Source: Alitibacter langaaensis DSM 22999
Lineage (GTDB): Bacteria > Pseudomonadota > Gammaproteobacteria > Enterobacterales > Pasteurellaceae
DNA length: 64,000 bases
NCBI RefSeq assembly: GCF_003096995.1
Contig: NZ_QENU01000001.1
Span: 62,001-126,000, forward strand
Reading direction: 5' to 3'
The notes below the pieces were generated by a model. That model made no database searches. It was not told the origin of the DNA and saw only the letters and a program-made list of their open reading frames with translations. A program made the translations under genes and the position numbers. Positions 28,077 to 39,030 of this stretch are shown in pieces. Numbering within the stretch: position 1 is the stretch's first letter; every line of letters starts with the position of its first letter.

Positions 28077-29597
28077 ATGTTGTGGTTTTTAATTTGCGTA
28101 GCCATTTTGCTACTTGGTTACTATTTTTATAGTAAAGTCGTTGAGAAGATTTTTGTTATTAATCCAAAACGCGCAACTCCAGCTCACACCATTAATGATG
28201 GTGTGGACTATGTGCCAATGTCGAAGAAAAAAATCTGGTTAATTCAGCTTTTAAATATTGCGGGCACGGGGCCTATTTTCGGTCCTATCCTTGGGGCGTT
28301 GTATGGACCTGTGGCGATGCTTTGGATTGTATTCGGTTGCGTATTTGCAGGGGCTGTTCACGATTACTTTAGTGGGATGTTAAGTATTCGTAATGGCGGT
28401 GCCAACATTCCTTTTATGGCGGGTAAATATCTTGGTCGTCCAGCAAAACATGTGATGAACATTTTTGCGATCTTATTATTGTTGCTTGTCGGTGTTGTAT
28501 TTGTGGCAAGTCCTGCGTCATTATTGACTAACATTACCAGTAGTTTAATGGATTCAGGTTCCGTAGGCGCTGCAGCAGTGAACGATGAAGCGGGCGTGAC
28601 AAAAGGCAATCTTCTTGCTATTTGGACGGGCGTTATTTTTGTTTACTACATTATCGCCACCTTAGTGCCAATTGATAAAATTATCGGCCGTATTTATCCA
28701 TTATTTGGTGCATTGCTGATGTTTATGACATTGGGCATGTTATTTGGCTTATTCTTTGAAGGAATTCCGTTCTTCCACACAATCACGGCGAAATTAGGCC
28801 ACGAAGTGGAATTTGCTGATTTCTTCAGAAATTTACATCCCAAAGAAGGTACGCCACTTTGGCCATTATTATTCGTCACCATCGCTTGTGGCGCTATTTC
28901 GGGTTTCCACGCAACACAATCGCCATTAATGGCTCGTTGTACTGAAAATGAAAGAGAAGGGCGTTTTATTTTCTACGGTGCGATGATCGGCGAAGGAGTT
29001 ATTGCATTAATTTGGTGTATGGTTGGTTTAAGTTTCTACGATGACCAAGCTTCATTTATGGAAGCCTTAAAAGGTACTCCATCTAAAGTAGTTTATGATT
29101 CTGCTATCGGTATGCTCGGTTTATTCGGTGGTATTTTAGCGGTGCTAGGTGTGGTGGTGTTACCAATCACTTCAGGCGATACAGCTTTCCGTGCAGCACG
29201 TTTATTGATTGCAGATTATTTAAAAATCGATCAACGTAATATCGCAAAACGTTTAAGTATTGCCATTCCATTATTTGCTATCGGCTATTGGGTATCCACC
29301 GTTGATTTCCAAGTATTGTGGCGTTACTTCGGTTGGGCAAACCAGACCACCGCAATGGTAATGTTATGGACGGCATCGGCTTATTTATTCCGTCATCAAA
29401 AATTCCACTGGATCACCACAATTCCAGCAATTTTTATGACGATGGTATGTATGAGCTACATTGCTAACGCGCCAATTGGTTTCAATTTATCTTATGATGT
29501 GTCATTGTGGGTTGGTATTGTAACCACAGTGGTGGCGGTGATTGCATTTTTCACCCTATTAAAACCAATGACGCCAGAAGAACAAAATAATGATTAA
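28077..29597 (+). CDS. CstA-family carrier (pyruvate or peptide uptake)
   Basis: Polytopic membrane protein of the carbon-starvation CstA/BtsT family, which imports pyruvate (and in some reports peptides) with protons. The 506-aa product is shorter than E. coli CstA (about 700 aa), a known short form. Conserved segments include NIAGTGPIFGPILGALYG, FAGAVHDYFSGM and ISGFHATQSPLMARC, with membrane helices throughout. Control by CRP is strongly suggested by the upstream palindrome, consistent with induction when carbon is limiting. A terminator follows. The exact substrate is not evident from sequence. Confidence 0.85.
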   Translation: MLWFLICVAILLLGYYFYSKVVEKIFVINPKRATPAHTINDGVDYVPMSKKKIWLIQLLNIAGTGPIFGPILGALYGPVAMLWIVFGCVFAGAVHDYFSGMLSIRNGGANIPFMAGKYLGRPAKHVMNIFAILLLLLVGVVFVASPASLLTNITSSLMDSGSVGAAAVNDEAGVTKGNLLAIWTGVIFVYYIIATLVPIDKIIGRIYPLFGALLMFMTLGMLFGLFFEGIPFFHTITAKLGHEVEFADFFRNLHPKEGTPLWPLLFVTIACGAISGFHATQSPLMARCTENEREGRFIFYGAMIGEGVIALIWCMVGLSFYDDQASFMEALKGTPSKVVYDSAIGMLGLFGGILAVLGVVVLPITSGDTAFRAARLLIADYLKIDQRNIAKRLSIAIPLFAIGYWVSTVDFQVLWRYFGWANQTTAMVMLWTASAYLFRHQKFHWITTIPAIFMTMVCMSYIANAPIGFNLSYDVSLWVGIVTTVVAVIAFFTLLKPMTPEEQNND

Positions 29598-29617
29598 TTA
29601 GCATTTAAGATTTGATT

Positions 29618-29646
29618 AAGGACAGGTTTATACCTGTCCTTTTTTG
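29618..29646 (+). terminator. Terminator after the CstA-family gene
   Basis: AAGGACAGGT (29618-29627) and ACCTGTCCTT (29632-29641) pair around a TTAT loop, followed by TTTTG. Confidence 0.9.
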
Positions 29647-29720
29647 TGCTTATAAAACCTGATTTGCAGAGCGCCTGCTATTTGCAAAATATAAGAATTG
29701 ATAACTCGTATATTAATTGC

Positions 29721-29749
29721 TTGCATAATGAGCGCTCAAAATATAGAAT
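29721..29749 (+). promoter_or_regulatory. Promoter of the mraZ/dcw cluster
   Basis: TTGCAT (29721-29726) and TAGAAT (29744-29749) are 17 bases apart. The predicted start near 29756 is directly followed by the MraZ repeats. Confidence 0.65.
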
Positions 29750-29758
29750 TGCATGAAA

Positions 29759-29783
29759 GTGGAGAAAAGTGGTGAATTGTGGG
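29759..29783 (+). promoter_or_regulatory. MraZ operator, three direct repeats
   Basis: GTGGA, GTGGT and GTGGG start at 29759, 29769 and 29779, exactly 10 bases apart. This matches the pattern of GTGGG-like repeats with 5-base spacers that MraZ binds in other bacteria. They lie just after the predicted transcription start, suited to autorepression. Confidence 0.75.
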
Positions 29784-29849
29784 AAATTTTTACAAATTCC
29801 CAGCTAAAATTGACCGCACTTGTTAAGAAATCTCATTTAGGATAAACGA

Positions 29850-30308
29850 ATGTTTCGTGGAGCTTCAGCGGTAAATTTAGATGCGAAAGGTCGCTTAGCG
29901 ATCCCAACGCGCTATCGCCCAGAGATCCTTGAACAGCACCAAGGTGCGATGGTATGCACGGTAGATGCCCGCCAATCTTGCTTGTTGCTTTATCCTTTAA
30001 AAGAATGGGAACAAATAGAACAAAAACTTTTAGGGCTTTCAAGCCTAGATCCTGTCCAAAGTGCGTTAAAACGCGTGATGATGGGGTATGCAACCGAATG
30101 CGAATTAGATAATTCAGGTCGCATTTTGTTAAGTCAGCCATTACGCCAACATGCCAAATTAGAAAAAAGTATTATGTTGGTGGGGCAATTAAACAAATTT
30201 GAAATTTGGTCTGAAGCAGAATGGAATGCTCAGATCGAACAAGACATTGCGCGGGGCGTGAAAGGCGAATTCGCGGAGTCTGAAGCATTAAAAACGCTGT
30301 CACTATAA
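29850..30308 (+). CDS. mraZ: MraZ transcriptional regulator
   Basis: DNA-binding AbrB-like protein that represses its own division and cell wall operon. Two swapped-hairpin domains are seen ([19 protein letters not shown] at the N-terminus; [18 protein letters not shown] in the second half). The 152-aa length is standard. It is the first gene of the cluster that runs to lpxC. A structured 148-base spacer separates it from rsmH. Confidence 0.95.
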   Translation: MFRGASAVNLDAKGRLAIPTRYRPEILEQHQGAMVCTVDARQSCLLLYPLKEWEQIEQKLLGLSSLDPVQSALKRVMMGYATECELDNSGRILLSQPLRQHAKLEKSIMLVGQLNKFEIWSEAEWNAQIEQDIARGVKGEFAESEALKTLSL

Positions 30309-30370
30309 CTTTCAAAATATAAGAACAGCGGCATTAGCCACTAGCATAATGCTAGGTGTAAAAAAGATAA

Positions 30371-30388
30371 ACGGCGAGCAATCGCCGT
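30371..30388 (+). other. Hairpin with GCAA tetraloop between mraZ and rsmH
   Basis: ACGGCGA and TCGCCGT form a 7-bp stem closed by a GNRA-type GCAA loop, followed by ATTATCTCTCC. A second small palindrome (CTAGCAT/ATGCTAG, 30342-30356) and AGAGC/GCTCT (30403-30422) flank it. It could be a partial terminator or an mRNA stability element. Confidence 0.5.
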
Positions 30389-30456
30389 ATTATCTCTCCT
30401 TTAGAGCGACTGAGTAAGCTCTCCATTGTGGATTTTTATTTTATTCGGTTATTAAT

Positions 30457-31431
30457 ATGAACGAGCAACATCTCTTTTCACATCCAGAACACATCACGGT
30501 GCTACTTCACGAAGCAGTGAATGGCTTGGCATTGGTGAATGGGCGTGAAAATGGTATTTACATAGATGGTACTTTTGGGCGTGGGGGACATTCTCGTTTA
30601 ATCCTTTCTCAACTTGGCGAACAAGGTCGTTTAATCGGCATTGACCGCGATCCTCGTGCTATTGCAGAAGCACAAACTATTCAAGATCCTCGATTTCATA
30701 TTGAACATAATAGCTTTTCTCACCTGCCTGAAATTTGTGAAAAACTCGGTCTTACGGGAAAAATTGACGGTATTTTATTAGATCTTGGCGTATCTTCCCC
30801 GCAGCTTGATGATGCTGAACGTGGTTTTAGTTTTATGAAAGATGGCCCGTTAGATATGCGTATGGATACCACCAAAGGGCAATCTGCAGCGGAATGGTTG
30901 GCGCAAGTTTCAATTGATGATCTGGCTTGGGTGCTGAAAACCTTTGGTGAAGAACGTTTCGCAAAACGTATTGCCACAGCGATTGTAAATTACAACAAAA
31001 GTGCGGTGGAAAAAAACGAAGAAATAATTAACCGCACTTTGCAGCTTGCGGAAATTATTGCAAATGCTGTGCCATTTAAGGATAAACACAAACACCCCGC
31101 CACACGTTCATTTCAGGCGATTCGTATTTTTATCAATGCTGAATTAGAAGAATTGGAAAGCGTTTTAAACTCAGCATTAAGTGTGCTTGCACCGCAGGGG
31201 CGTTTATCCATTATTAGTTTCCATTCTTTAGAAGATCGTATGGTGAAACACTTTATGCGCAAGCAGAGCAAAGGTGAAAATCTGCCAAAAGGGCTGCCAT
31301 TGCGTGAAGATCAAATTAACCGAAATTGCACCTTGAAAACCATAGGCAAAGCGATTCAAGCGAGTGATGCGGAAGTCGCAGCCAATCCACGTTCTCGTAG
31401 TGCCGTATTAAGAATTGCGGAGAAATTATAA
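30457..31431 (+). CDS. rsmH: 16S rRNA N4-methyltransferase of C1402
   Basis: SAM-dependent methylase (MraW) modifying the ribosomal P site. Conserved segments are [29 protein letters not shown] (SAM loop), [20 protein letters not shown] and [13 protein letters not shown]. The 324-aa length is normal. The stop overlaps the ftsL start (TAATG). Two uptake signals occur in the middle of the gene near 31001 and 31031. Confidence 0.96.
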   Translation: MNEQHLFSHPEHITVLLHEAVNGLALVNGRENGIYIDGTFGRGGHSRLILSQLGEQGRLIGIDRDPRAIAEAQTIQDPRFHIEHNSFSHLPEICEKLGLTGKIDGILLDLGVSSPQLDDAERGFSFMKDGPLDMRMDTTKGQSAAEWLAQVSIDDLAWVLKTFGEERFAKRIATAIVNYNKSAVEKNEEIINRTLQLAEIIANAVPFKDKHKHPATRSFQAIRIFINAELEELESVLNSALSVLAPQGRLSIISFHSLEDRMVKHFMRKQSKGENLPKGLPLREDQINRNCTLKTIGKAIQASDAEVAANPRSRSAVLRIAEKL

Positions 31432-31760
31432 TGGCAGAACCTTTATCAAATAGCGAACGTTATCCATTGCAATATGTGCTGTTGCAAGATTTATTTGAAT
31501 TAAATAAAACGGTCATCGCCTTAATTTTATGCATTGCAGTCACCGCAGTGAGCACCGTTTGGGTGACGCACCAAACACGCCTTCTAGTGGCAGAAAAAGG
31601 CGAATTAGTGTTTGAAAAACAAGCGCTAGAAAATGAATATGTGAATTTAAAATTAGAAGAAACAACATTAAGTGATAATACGCGTATTGAAGCGATTGCC
31701 ACAGTAAAACTGGGTATGTCGCGTGTGAAACCTGAACAAGAAGTGGTGATTTTAGAATAA
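31431..31760 (+). CDS. ftsL: Cell division protein FtsL
   Basis: Small bitopic divisome protein that joins FtsB and FtsQ. The 109 aa comprise a short cytoplasmic tail, one helix ([18 protein letters not shown]) and a leucine-zipper-like periplasmic coiled coil ([16 protein letters not shown]). It overlaps rsmH and sits before ftsI as in all gamma-proteobacteria of this type. Confidence 0.93.
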   Translation: MAEPLSNSERYPLQYVLLQDLFELNKTVIALILCIAVTAVSTVWVTHQTRLLVAEKGELVFEKQALENEYVNLKLEETTLSDNTRIEAIATVKLGMSRVKPEQEVVILE

Positions 31761-31765
31761 GGATT

Positions 31766-33607
31766 ATGGTTAAATTTAATACAGCACGTAATCAAGCTAA
31801 ACCAAAGAAACCAGCGAAAAAGCCTGCAATGGCAGCTGCTGGTGGAGTGAAGCTGAATAAACCCAAAGTAACCTACGAAAACAGCTTTTTAAAAGGGCGT
31901 TATCGTTGGGCGATGTCTTTTGTGTTCTTGGGCTTATTTGCCTTGGTTGCGCGCGCGGCTTATATACAAATCGTAAACGTTGAAGAATTAACGAATGAAG
32001 CCGATAAACGTTCATTACGTGTGCAAGAGATCAAATCGCCACGCGGCTCTATTTTAGATCGTAATGGACAAATGTTATCCATTAGCGTGCCAATGTTCCA
32101 ATTAAAAGTGGATCCCAAAGTAATCATTGAAGATGGTGGAGTCGCAAAAAATCGCGAAAAATGGAAAGCCTTAGCGGATGTCTTAGGCATGTCTTACAAA
32201 GATTTAGCTTCAAAAATTGAAAGCAAACCTAAATTGCGTGAAATTGTCATTGCCCGTCAAGTGTCAGAGCAAATCAAAAATTATGCACGCGATTTAAAAC
32301 TGCCAACGATGATCATTTCTAATGACTACCGCCGTTTTTATCCGAGAGCAGAAGAAACCGCACAATTATTAGGTTTTACGGATATAGACAATAACGGCAT
32401 TGAAGGCATTGAAAAAAGTTTTAATTCTTTACTCGTGGGCAAATCGGGTTCGCGCACCTATCGTAAAGATAAATATGGCAATATTGTTGAAGACATTGCC
32501 GATGTTAAAAAATACGAAGCGCATAATGTTATGCTGAGTATTGATAAAGAATTGCAATCAATGGTGTACCGAGAAATCAAAAAGGCGGTGTCAGACAACA
32601 ATGCGACTTCAGGCACTGCCGTGTTAGTGGATATTCGCACTGGCGAGATTCTTGCTATGGCTAATGCGCCGTCTTATAACCCAAATAAACGTTCTGGCGT
32701 ATTGAAAGATTTTATGCGTAACCGAGCGGTAACCGATACTTTCGAGCCGGGTTCTACGGTAAAACCTTTCGTTGTTTTGACCGCACTTCAGCGTAAAGCC
32801 GTGCGTCGTGATGAAATTATTAACACCGGTCCATTAGTATTAACGGGCAAAGAGATTAGAGATGTGGCGCCCCGTAACCAACAAACCCTTGATGAGATTT
32901 TAGAAAACTCATCAAACCGTGGTGTGAGCCGTCTTGCCTTGCGCATGCCCCCTTCAGCCTTGATGGAAACTTATCAAGCGGCGGGCTTAGGTAAATCCAC
33001 CGATCTAGGATTGGGTGGTGAACAAATGGGGTTCCTTAATGCAAACCGTAAACGTTGGTCAGATATTGAACGTGCAAACGTTTCATTTGGTTATGGTATC
33101 AATGCTACCCCAGTGCAAATTGCACGCGCTTACATGACATTAGGCAGCTTTGGAATTTACCGTCCATTATCTATCACCAAAGTGGATCCGCCAGTAATTG
33201 GAAGTCGCGTATTTTCGGAGAAAATCACCCGAGATGTGGTGAATATGATGGAAAAAGTGGCGATTAAGAATAAACGTGCAATGGTCGATGGCTATCGTGT
33301 GGCGATTAAAACAGGTACCGCGAAAAAAATTGAGAACGGACGCTATGTGGACAAATATATGGCGTACACCGCAGGGATTGCGCCAGTTACCGATCCACGC
33401 TTTGCTCTAGTGATTTTAATTGATGATCCAAAAGCGGGACAATATTATGGTGGTGCTGTTTCAGCGCCTGTGTTCTCCAGCATTATGGGGGCAGCTTTGC
33501 GAGCCTATAACATTACCCCAGATGCAGCGCCGAGCGAACAAAATCAAAAAACAACTAAACGGATAGTGCGCCTCAGTGATCAGTCAACGGAACGCCAAAC
33601 GAATTAG
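31766..33607 (+). CDS. ftsI: Peptidoglycan transpeptidase FtsI (PBP3)
   Basis: Septal cross-linking enzyme and beta-lactam target. One N-terminal helix near residue 50 is followed by a dimerisation domain and a transpeptidase domain with the three active-site motifs STVK (serine 330), SSN (382-384) and KTG (515-517). These are shifted by exactly +3 from H. influenzae numbering. Several positions linked to beta-lactam resistance in H. influenzae differ from its wild type (see findings). The Lys/Ala/Pro-rich N-terminus and 613-aa length fit Haemophilus. Confidence 0.96.
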   Translation: MVKFNTARNQAKPKKPAKKPAMAAAGGVKLNKPKVTYENSFLKGRYRWAMSFVFLGLFALVARAAYIQIVNVEELTNEADKRSLRVQEIKSPRGSILDRNGQMLSISVPMFQLKVDPKVIIEDGGVAKNREKWKALADVLGMSYKDLASKIESKPKLREIVIARQVSEQIKNYARDLKLPTMIISNDYRRFYPRAEETAQLLGFTDIDNNGIEGIEKSFNSLLVGKSGSRTYRKDKYGNIVEDIADVKKYEAHNVMLSIDKELQSMVYREIKKAVSDNNATSGTAVLVDIRTGEILAMANAPSYNPNKRSGVLKDFMRNRAVTDTFEPGSTVKPFVVLTALQRKAVRRDEIINTGPLVLTGKEIRDVAPRNQQTLDEILENSSNRGVSRLALRMPPSALMETYQAAGLGKSTDLGLGGEQMGFLNANRKRWSDIERANVSFGYGINATPVQIARAYMTLGSFGIYRPLSITKVDPPVIGSRVFSEKITRDVVNMMEKVAIKNKRAMVDGYRVAIKTGTAKKIENGRYVDKYMAYTAGIAPVTDPRFALVILIDDPKAGQYYGGAVSAPVFSSIMGAALRAYNITPDAAPSEQNQKTTKRIVRLSDQSTERQTN

Positions 33608-33615
33608 AGAAAAAT

Positions 33616-35085
33616 ATGAAAAATTTGACCGCACTTTTAGGGCATAACCTGCCCCAACTTGACGACATCATTTTTAATCAAATGACCTTAGACAGCCGTT
33701 TGGTAACACGCGGCTGTCTTTTCGTTGCGATAAAAGGCCATGCCGTGGACGGGCGCAAATTTATTGCTAATGCGATTGAGCAAGGCGCAGCGGCGGTTTT
33801 GGCAGAATGTGATGATGTGAGTGAGCATTTGCAGGTTCACTGGCAACAAAATACGCCTGTGATTTCTTATTTTGCATTGCCTGAACATTTGTCAGAAATT
33901 GCGGATATTTTTTATGACAAGCCTTCACAACGCTTAACTTTAGTCGGCGTAACTGGCACGAATGGCAAAACAACGGTGGCGCAATTACTTGCCCAATGGA
34001 CACAAATTTTAGGCAAAACACCCGCTGTAATGGGTACAATTGGCAACGGTTTATTGGGGCGCGTACAGCCCGCTGCAAACACCACGGGCTCAGCGATTGA
34101 AGTGCAATCTTCTTTGGCAAACTTTGTGGAACAAGGTGCTGATTTTGCTGCGATTGAAGTGTCATCGCACGGTTTGGTTCAAAAACGCATCGAAGCCTTG
34201 CATTTTGCCGCGGCATTATTCACCAATTTAAGCCGTGATCATTTAGATTATCACGGCACTATGGAACAGTACGCCAAAGCGAAAAAGCGCCTATTCACCG
34301 AGTTAGCCAGCCAACATAAAATTATCAATGCAGATGACGCAGTGGGCGCGCAATGGCTGGCAGAAATGCCTGATGCCGTAGCGGTGAGTTGCAACCCAGA
34401 TTATCAACCGCGTCAAAAATCTTGGCTAAAATTGACCGCACTTTCTTACACAAATAAAGGCAGCAATATTGAATTTTCCTCAAGCTGGGGAAATGGCGCG
34501 CTTGAAAGCCGTTTAATCGGCGCATTTAACGTGAGTAATTTGCTGATTGTATTGGCAACCTTGCTTGCTTTAGGCTATCCATTAGCACAATTGACCGCAA
34601 CGGTTTCACGGCTCAATGGCGTGTGCGGGCGTATGGAAATGATCAGCGCAGAAAATAAACCCACAGTTATCGTGGATTATGCGCATACACCCGATGCTTT
34701 AGAAAAAGCCTTGCAGGCGGCGCGTATTCATTGTCACGGCAAACTATGGTGCATTTTCGGTTGCGGTGGCGATCGTGATAAGGGTAAACGGCCGATGATG
34801 GCAGAAATCGCTGAGAATATGGCAGATCAAGTAATCGTCACAGACGATAATCCGCGCACGGAAGATGCCGCGCAAATCTTTGCAGATATCCAAACTGGTT
34901 TTAAACAGCCTGATTGCGTACAGATGATCCATAAACGCGAGCAAGCCATTCAAACGGCGATTCAAAGTGCAGACAAAAAAGACATTATTTTAATTGCCGG
35001 CAAAGGGCATGAAGATTATCAAATTATTGGCGTGGAAAAACAGCATTTTTCAGATCAAGAAACAGCTAAAAAATATTTGGCTTAG
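33616..35085 (+). CDS. murE: UDP-MurNAc-tripeptide synthetase MurE
   Basis: Adds meso-diaminopimelate to UDP-MurNAc-L-Ala-D-Glu. The ATP loop is [13 protein letters not shown], and the DNPR motif that recognises diaminopimelate is present ([11 protein letters not shown]), so the peptide carries meso-DAP, the product of dapF in this window. The 489-aa length is normal. An uptake signal lies at the very start of the gene (33628). A 100-base spacer with no clear signal separates it from murF. Confidence 0.95.
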   Translation: MKNLTALLGHNLPQLDDIIFNQMTLDSRLVTRGCLFVAIKGHAVDGRKFIANAIEQGAAAVLAECDDVSEHLQVHWQQNTPVISYFALPEHLSEIADIFYDKPSQRLTLVGVTGTNGKTTVAQLLAQWTQILGKTPAVMGTIGNGLLGRVQPAANTTGSAIEVQSSLANFVEQGADFAAIEVSSHGLVQKRIEALHFAAALFTNLSRDHLDYHGTMEQYAKAKKRLFTELASQHKIINADDAVGAQWLAEMPDAVAVSCNPDYQPRQKSWLKLTALSYTNKGSNIEFSSSWGNGALESRLIGAFNVSNLLIVLATLLALGYPLAQLTATVSRLNGVCGRMEMISAENKPTVIVDYAHTPDALEKALQAARIHCHGKLWCIFGCGGDRDKGKRPMMAEIAENMADQVIVTDDNPRTEDAAQIFADIQTGFKQPDCVQMIHKREQAIQTAIQSADKKDIILIAGKGHEDYQIIGVEKQHFSDQETAKKYLA

Positions 35086-35186
35086 TGAGCGGTGAAAGCC
35101 TTACAAGCGAGTAATTTGGGCTTTACAAAACAGATGACAGATCGTCAATTCAACATATTGAACGAGTGCAATTTAAGAGATAATAA

Positions 35187-36560
35187 ATGATTAAACTCAC
35201 AACAAAAAAACTTGCCGAAATTCTCAATGGTAAATTAATCGGCGATGAAAATACTTATGTAGAAACGGTGAGTACGGATACACGTCAAGCTGCGCTTAAT
35301 GGTCTATTTTTTGCCTTAAAAGGCGAGCATTTTGATGCCCATGATTATTTAGCCGATGCGGTTGCGCAAGGCTGCGTGGCAGTGGTGGTTGAACGTGTCA
35401 CGGAGATTAACGTTGCGCAAATTGTGGTGGAAAATACTCGCCTTGCTTTAGGCAAACTGGGCGCATGGCTAAAAGCGGAAATTAATCCGAAAACCGTAGC
35501 AATGACAGGCTCTTCTGGCAAAACTACCGTGAAAGAAATGACGGCAGCAATTTTGCAGCAAAGTGCGGTCAATTCTGACGCAGTTTTGTTCACTAATGGC
35601 AATTTTAATAATGATATTGGCGTGCCTTTGACGTTATTGCGTCTTGAGCCGAAACATCAATTTGCCGTCATTGAACTAGGCGCGAATCATCAAGGCGAAA
35701 TTGACTATACCACCAAATTAGTCTGCCCTGACGTGGCTTTAGTGAATAATGTCGCTCCCGCCCATTTAGAAGGATTTGGCTCGATTGAAGGCGTGGCGCA
35801 AGCGAAAGGCGAGATTTATCGCGGCTTGCCTGCCGATGGTGTGGCGGTAATGAATTTGGATTGTTGTTACCCTGAACTTTGGGCAAAAGAAATTGGCACT
35901 CGCCAAGTGCGGTCATTTTCAGCCACAAATTCGCAAGCGGATTTTTGGGCAGAAAATGTGCGTTTAACTGAAACAGGCTCGCGCTTTGTATTGCACAGCC
36001 CTGCGGGTTCCGTGGAAATTAACCTGCCTTATCTTGGCTCGCATAATGTGAGCAATGCCTTAGCCGCAACGTCACTTACGATGAATGTTGGGGCAACGCT
36101 GGCGCAAGTGAAAGCTGGGTTAGAGCAACGTGCTCAAGTTAAAGGGCGTTTGTTCCCAATTCAAGTGAATGACAATTTACTTTTATTAGATGACACCTAC
36201 AATGCCAATGTAGATTCCTTGAAATCTGCCATTGATGTATTAAAAAATTATGACGCTTTTCGCATTTTAGCGGTTGGCGATATGGCAGAATTAGGCGACA
36301 ATACGGCACTTTGTCATCAACAAGTGGCAGATCACGCAAAAGCCGCAGATTTAGATTGTATTGCGAGCTTTGGGCAGTTTTCAGCAGTGATTAGCCAAGG
36401 CAATCACTTTACGGATAAACAAAAAATGTCCGCATTTTTGACCGCACTTATTGAAGAAAAAATGAAAGAGAATCAACGTGTTGTCTTGTTAGCCAAAGGC
36501 TCTCGTAGCCAAAAAATGGAACAAGTCATCGAATTGATTAAAACACATTTTAAAGGATAA
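35187..36560 (+). CDS. murF: UDP-MurNAc-pentapeptide synthetase MurF
   Basis: Adds D-Ala-D-Ala to the UDP-MurNAc tripeptide. It has the Mur ligase ATP loop [13 protein letters not shown], the central-domain [13 protein letters not shown] and the C-terminal [13 protein letters not shown]. The 457-aa length is standard. It is 5 bases from mraY. Three uptake signals are carried in the gene (near 35560, 35907 and 36440). Confidence 0.95.
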   Translation: MIKLTTKKLAEILNGKLIGDENTYVETVSTDTRQAALNGLFFALKGEHFDAHDYLADAVAQGCVAVVVERVTEINVAQIVVENTRLALGKLGAWLKAEINPKTVAMTGSSGKTTVKEMTAAILQQSAVNSDAVLFTNGNFNNDIGVPLTLLRLEPKHQFAVIELGANHQGEIDYTTKLVCPDVALVNNVAPAHLEGFGSIEGVAQAKGEIYRGLPADGVAVMNLDCCYPELWAKEIGTRQVRSFSATNSQADFWAENVRLTETGSRFVLHSPAGSVEINLPYLGSHNVSNALAATSLTMNVGATLAQVKAGLEQRAQVKGRLFPIQVNDNLLLLDDTYNANVDSLKSAIDVLKNYDAFRILAVGDMAELGDNTALCHQQVADHAKAADLDCIASFGQFSAVISQGNHFTDKQKMSAFLTALIEEKMKENQRVVLLAKGSRSQKMEQVIELIKTHFKG

Positions 36561-36565
36561 TTATT

Positions 36566-37648
36566 ATGTTAGTTTGGCTCGCCTCAGTTTTAGAGCAATA
36601 TTTCACTAGTTTCCATGTGATTTCATATCTCACGGTGCGCGCAGTATTGGCGTTAATGACCGCGTTATTGTTATCACTTTGGATTGGTCCAAAAATGATC
36701 AAACGTTTGCAGATTTTTAAATTTGGTCAAGAAGTCCGCAATGATGGCCCTGAAAGCCATTTCCAAAAACGTGGTACGCCAACAATGGGCGGTATTATGA
36801 TTTTGGCGACAATCACAATCAGCACCTTGCTTTGGAGCGATTTATCTAATCCCTATATTTGGTTTAGCCTGTTGGTATTACTTGGCTATGGCGCGGTGGG
36901 TTTTGTCGATGATTATCGCAAAATTAAATATAAAAATACCGATGGTTTAATCGCTCGCTGGAAATATTTTTGGTTATCCGTGATCGCGTTAATCGCAGTA
37001 GTGGGAATGTACGCCGTGGGCAAAGACACTGATGCAACACGCTTGGTGGTGCCATTCTTCAAAGAAATTATGCCGCAACTTGGCTTGTTCTATATTGTGC
37101 TTGCCTATTTTGTGATTGTTGGCACCAGTAACGCCGTGAATTTAACGGATGGTTTAGATGGTTTAGCCATTATGCCAACCGTATTTGTGGCAAGTGCTTT
37201 CGGGATAATCGCGTGGGCAACGGGCAATGTAGAAATCTCAAAATACCTTTATATTCCTTATATTAGTTTTACTTCTGAGCTAGTGATTTTCTGTACCGCG
37301 ATTGTTGGCGCTGGCTTAGGTTTTCTTTGGTTTAACACCTATCCAGCTCAAGTATTTATGGGCGATGTTGGCTCGCTAGCATTGGGCGGCGCATTAGGCA
37401 CGCTAGCCGTATTGGTTCGCCAAGAATTCTTGTTAGTCATTATGGGTGGTGTGTTTGTCATGGAAACTGTTTCCGTGATTTTGCAAGTGGGCTCATACAA
37501 ATTACGCAAAAAGCGCATTTTCCGAATGGCACCAATTCATCATCACTACGAACTCAAAGGTTGGCCTGAGCCACGGGTGATCATCCGCTTCTGGATTATT
37601 TCCTTAATGTTGGTTTTATTTGGATTGATCACATTAAAATTACGCTAA
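36566..37648 (+). CDS. mraY: Phospho-MurNAc-pentapeptide translocase MraY
   Basis: Makes lipid I by joining the UDP-MurNAc peptide to undecaprenyl phosphate. The 360-aa polytopic membrane protein has [20 protein letters not shown], the catalytic [10 protein letters not shown] and [16 protein letters not shown]. It follows murF by 5 bases. Confidence 0.97.
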   Translation: MLVWLASVLEQYFTSFHVISYLTVRAVLALMTALLLSLWIGPKMIKRLQIFKFGQEVRNDGPESHFQKRGTPTMGGIMILATITISTLLWSDLSNPYIWFSLLVLLGYGAVGFVDDYRKIKYKNTDGLIARWKYFWLSVIALIAVVGMYAVGKDTDATRLVVPFFKEIMPQLGLFYIVLAYFVIVGTSNAVNLTDGLDGLAIMPTVFVASAFGIIAWATGNVEISKYLYIPYISFTSELVIFCTAIVGAGLGFLWFNTYPAQVFMGDVGSLALGGALGTLAVLVRQEFLLVIMGGVFVMETVSVILQVGSYKLRKKRIFRMAPIHHHYELKGWPEPRVIIRFWIISLMLVLFGLITLKLR

Positions 37649-37707
37649 CAATGGCATTGGGGGCGCTTGTCGAACCCAAAGCCTTTTATCATATCTGAAG
37701 GTTTAAA

Positions 37708-39027
37708 ATGGCAGATTACAAAAATAAAAATATCGTTGTTATTGGCTTGGGCAAAACGGGCTTATCTGTTGTTGATTTTCTTGTTAAAAAACAAGCAAAT
37801 GTAAAAGTCATTGATACAAGGGCAAACCCCGCAGGTGCAGAGCATTTAGATAAAAATATTCCATTGCATACTGGCAATTTAAACCAAGAATGGTTGAACG
37901 CTGCAGATATGATTGTTATCAGCCCGGGATTAGCCGTAAAAACTTCTGAAATTCAGACCGCACTTTCTCATGGCGTTGAAGTTGTAGGGGATATTGAGCT
38001 CTTTGTTCGCGAAGCAAATGAACAAGGCAAACCTGTGGTTGCGATTACTGGCTCAAACGGCAAAAGCACGGTCACCACGCTGACTGCAGAAATGGCGAAA
38101 GCACAAGGTTTGCGCGTTGGTATGGGCGGAAATATTGGTATTCCTGCCTTATCTTTATTAAATGATGATTATGATTTATATGTGCTTGAGCTTTCTAGTT
38201 TTCAATTAGAAACCACTTACAGTTTAAAAGCCGCAGTAGCGACTGTGTTAAATGTGACGGAAGATCACATGAATCGTTATGTAGATTTAGAAGATTACCG
38301 CCAAGCTAAATTGAGAATTTATTTGAATGCCAAAACAGCTATTGTGAATGCAGAAGATGCGTTGACAACAGAAGATGGCAAGCAAAGTGCGGAAACGCAA
38401 TTGAGTTTTGCTGAGCATAATGCGGATTACTGGCTGAAAACAGAGAACGGTAAACAGTATTTAATGGCAAAACAAGAAATGATTTTGCCTTGCGATGCGC
38501 TATTGCTTTCAGGGCGCCATAATTATATGAATGCCTTGGCGTCTATTGCCTTAGCGCAGGCGGTGGGTGTAAAAACGCCTGCCATTCAGACCGCACTTAA
38601 AGGCTTTGGTGGCTTAGATCATCGCTTTCAAGTGGTGCATATCGCCAATGGCGTGCGCTGGGTAAACGACAGCAAAGCAACTAACGTGGGAAGTACGGTA
38701 GCTGCATTAACAGGGTTGCAATTAGAGGGGCGTTTACATTTGTTATTAGGCGGCGATGGAAAAGGCGCTGATTTTACAGAGCTTGCATCGCTGATCAATA
38801 AACCTGAAATTTTTTGTTATTGCTTTGGGCAAGATGGCGCAGCATTGGCAAAATTATCTAGTCAAAGCCAACTGTTTGAAACAATGGAACAAGCAATGAG
38901 TGCATTGCGCCCGCAGTTGAAATCAGGCGATATGGTGCTATTGTCGCCAGCTTGTGCAAGTCTTGATCAGTTTACATCGTTTGAAAAGCGCGGTGAAGAA
39001 TTTACGCGTTTAGCTAAATTAGGATAA
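37708..39027 (+). CDS. murD: UDP-MurNAc-L-Ala:D-Glu ligase MurD
   Basis: Adds D-glutamate to UDP-MurNAc-L-Ala in the cytoplasm. It shows an N-terminal Rossmann GLGKTGLSVV, the ATP loop ITGSNGKSTVTTL, and WVNDSKATNVGSTVAAL plus LSPACASLDQF in the C-terminal domain. The 439-aa length is normal. The ftsW start follows after 3 bases. Confidence 0.96.
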   Translation: MADYKNKNIVVIGLGKTGLSVVDFLVKKQANVKVIDTRANPAGAEHLDKNIPLHTGNLNQEWLNAADMIVISPGLAVKTSEIQTALSHGVEVVGDIELFVREANEQGKPVVAITGSNGKSTVTTLTAEMAKAQGLRVGMGGNIGIPALSLLNDDYDLYVLELSSFQLETTYSLKAAVATVLNVTEDHMNRYVDLEDYRQAKLRIYLNAKTAIVNAEDALTTEDGKQSAETQLSFAEHNADYWLKTENGKQYLMAKQEMILPCDALLLSGRHNYMNALASIALAQAVGVKTPAIQTALKGFGGLDHRFQVVHIANGVRWVNDSKATNVGSTVAALTGLQLEGRLHLLLGGDGKGADFTELASLINKPEIFCYCFGQDGAALAKLSSQSQLFETMEQAMSALRPQLKSGDMVLLSPACASLDQFTSFEKRGEEFTRLAKLG

Positions 39028-39030
39028 ATA

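Noticed and set aside
36616..36640. TGTGA and TCAC in mraY resembling a CRP site
   Set aside because: Spacing between half sites is wrong and it lies within a coding sequence.
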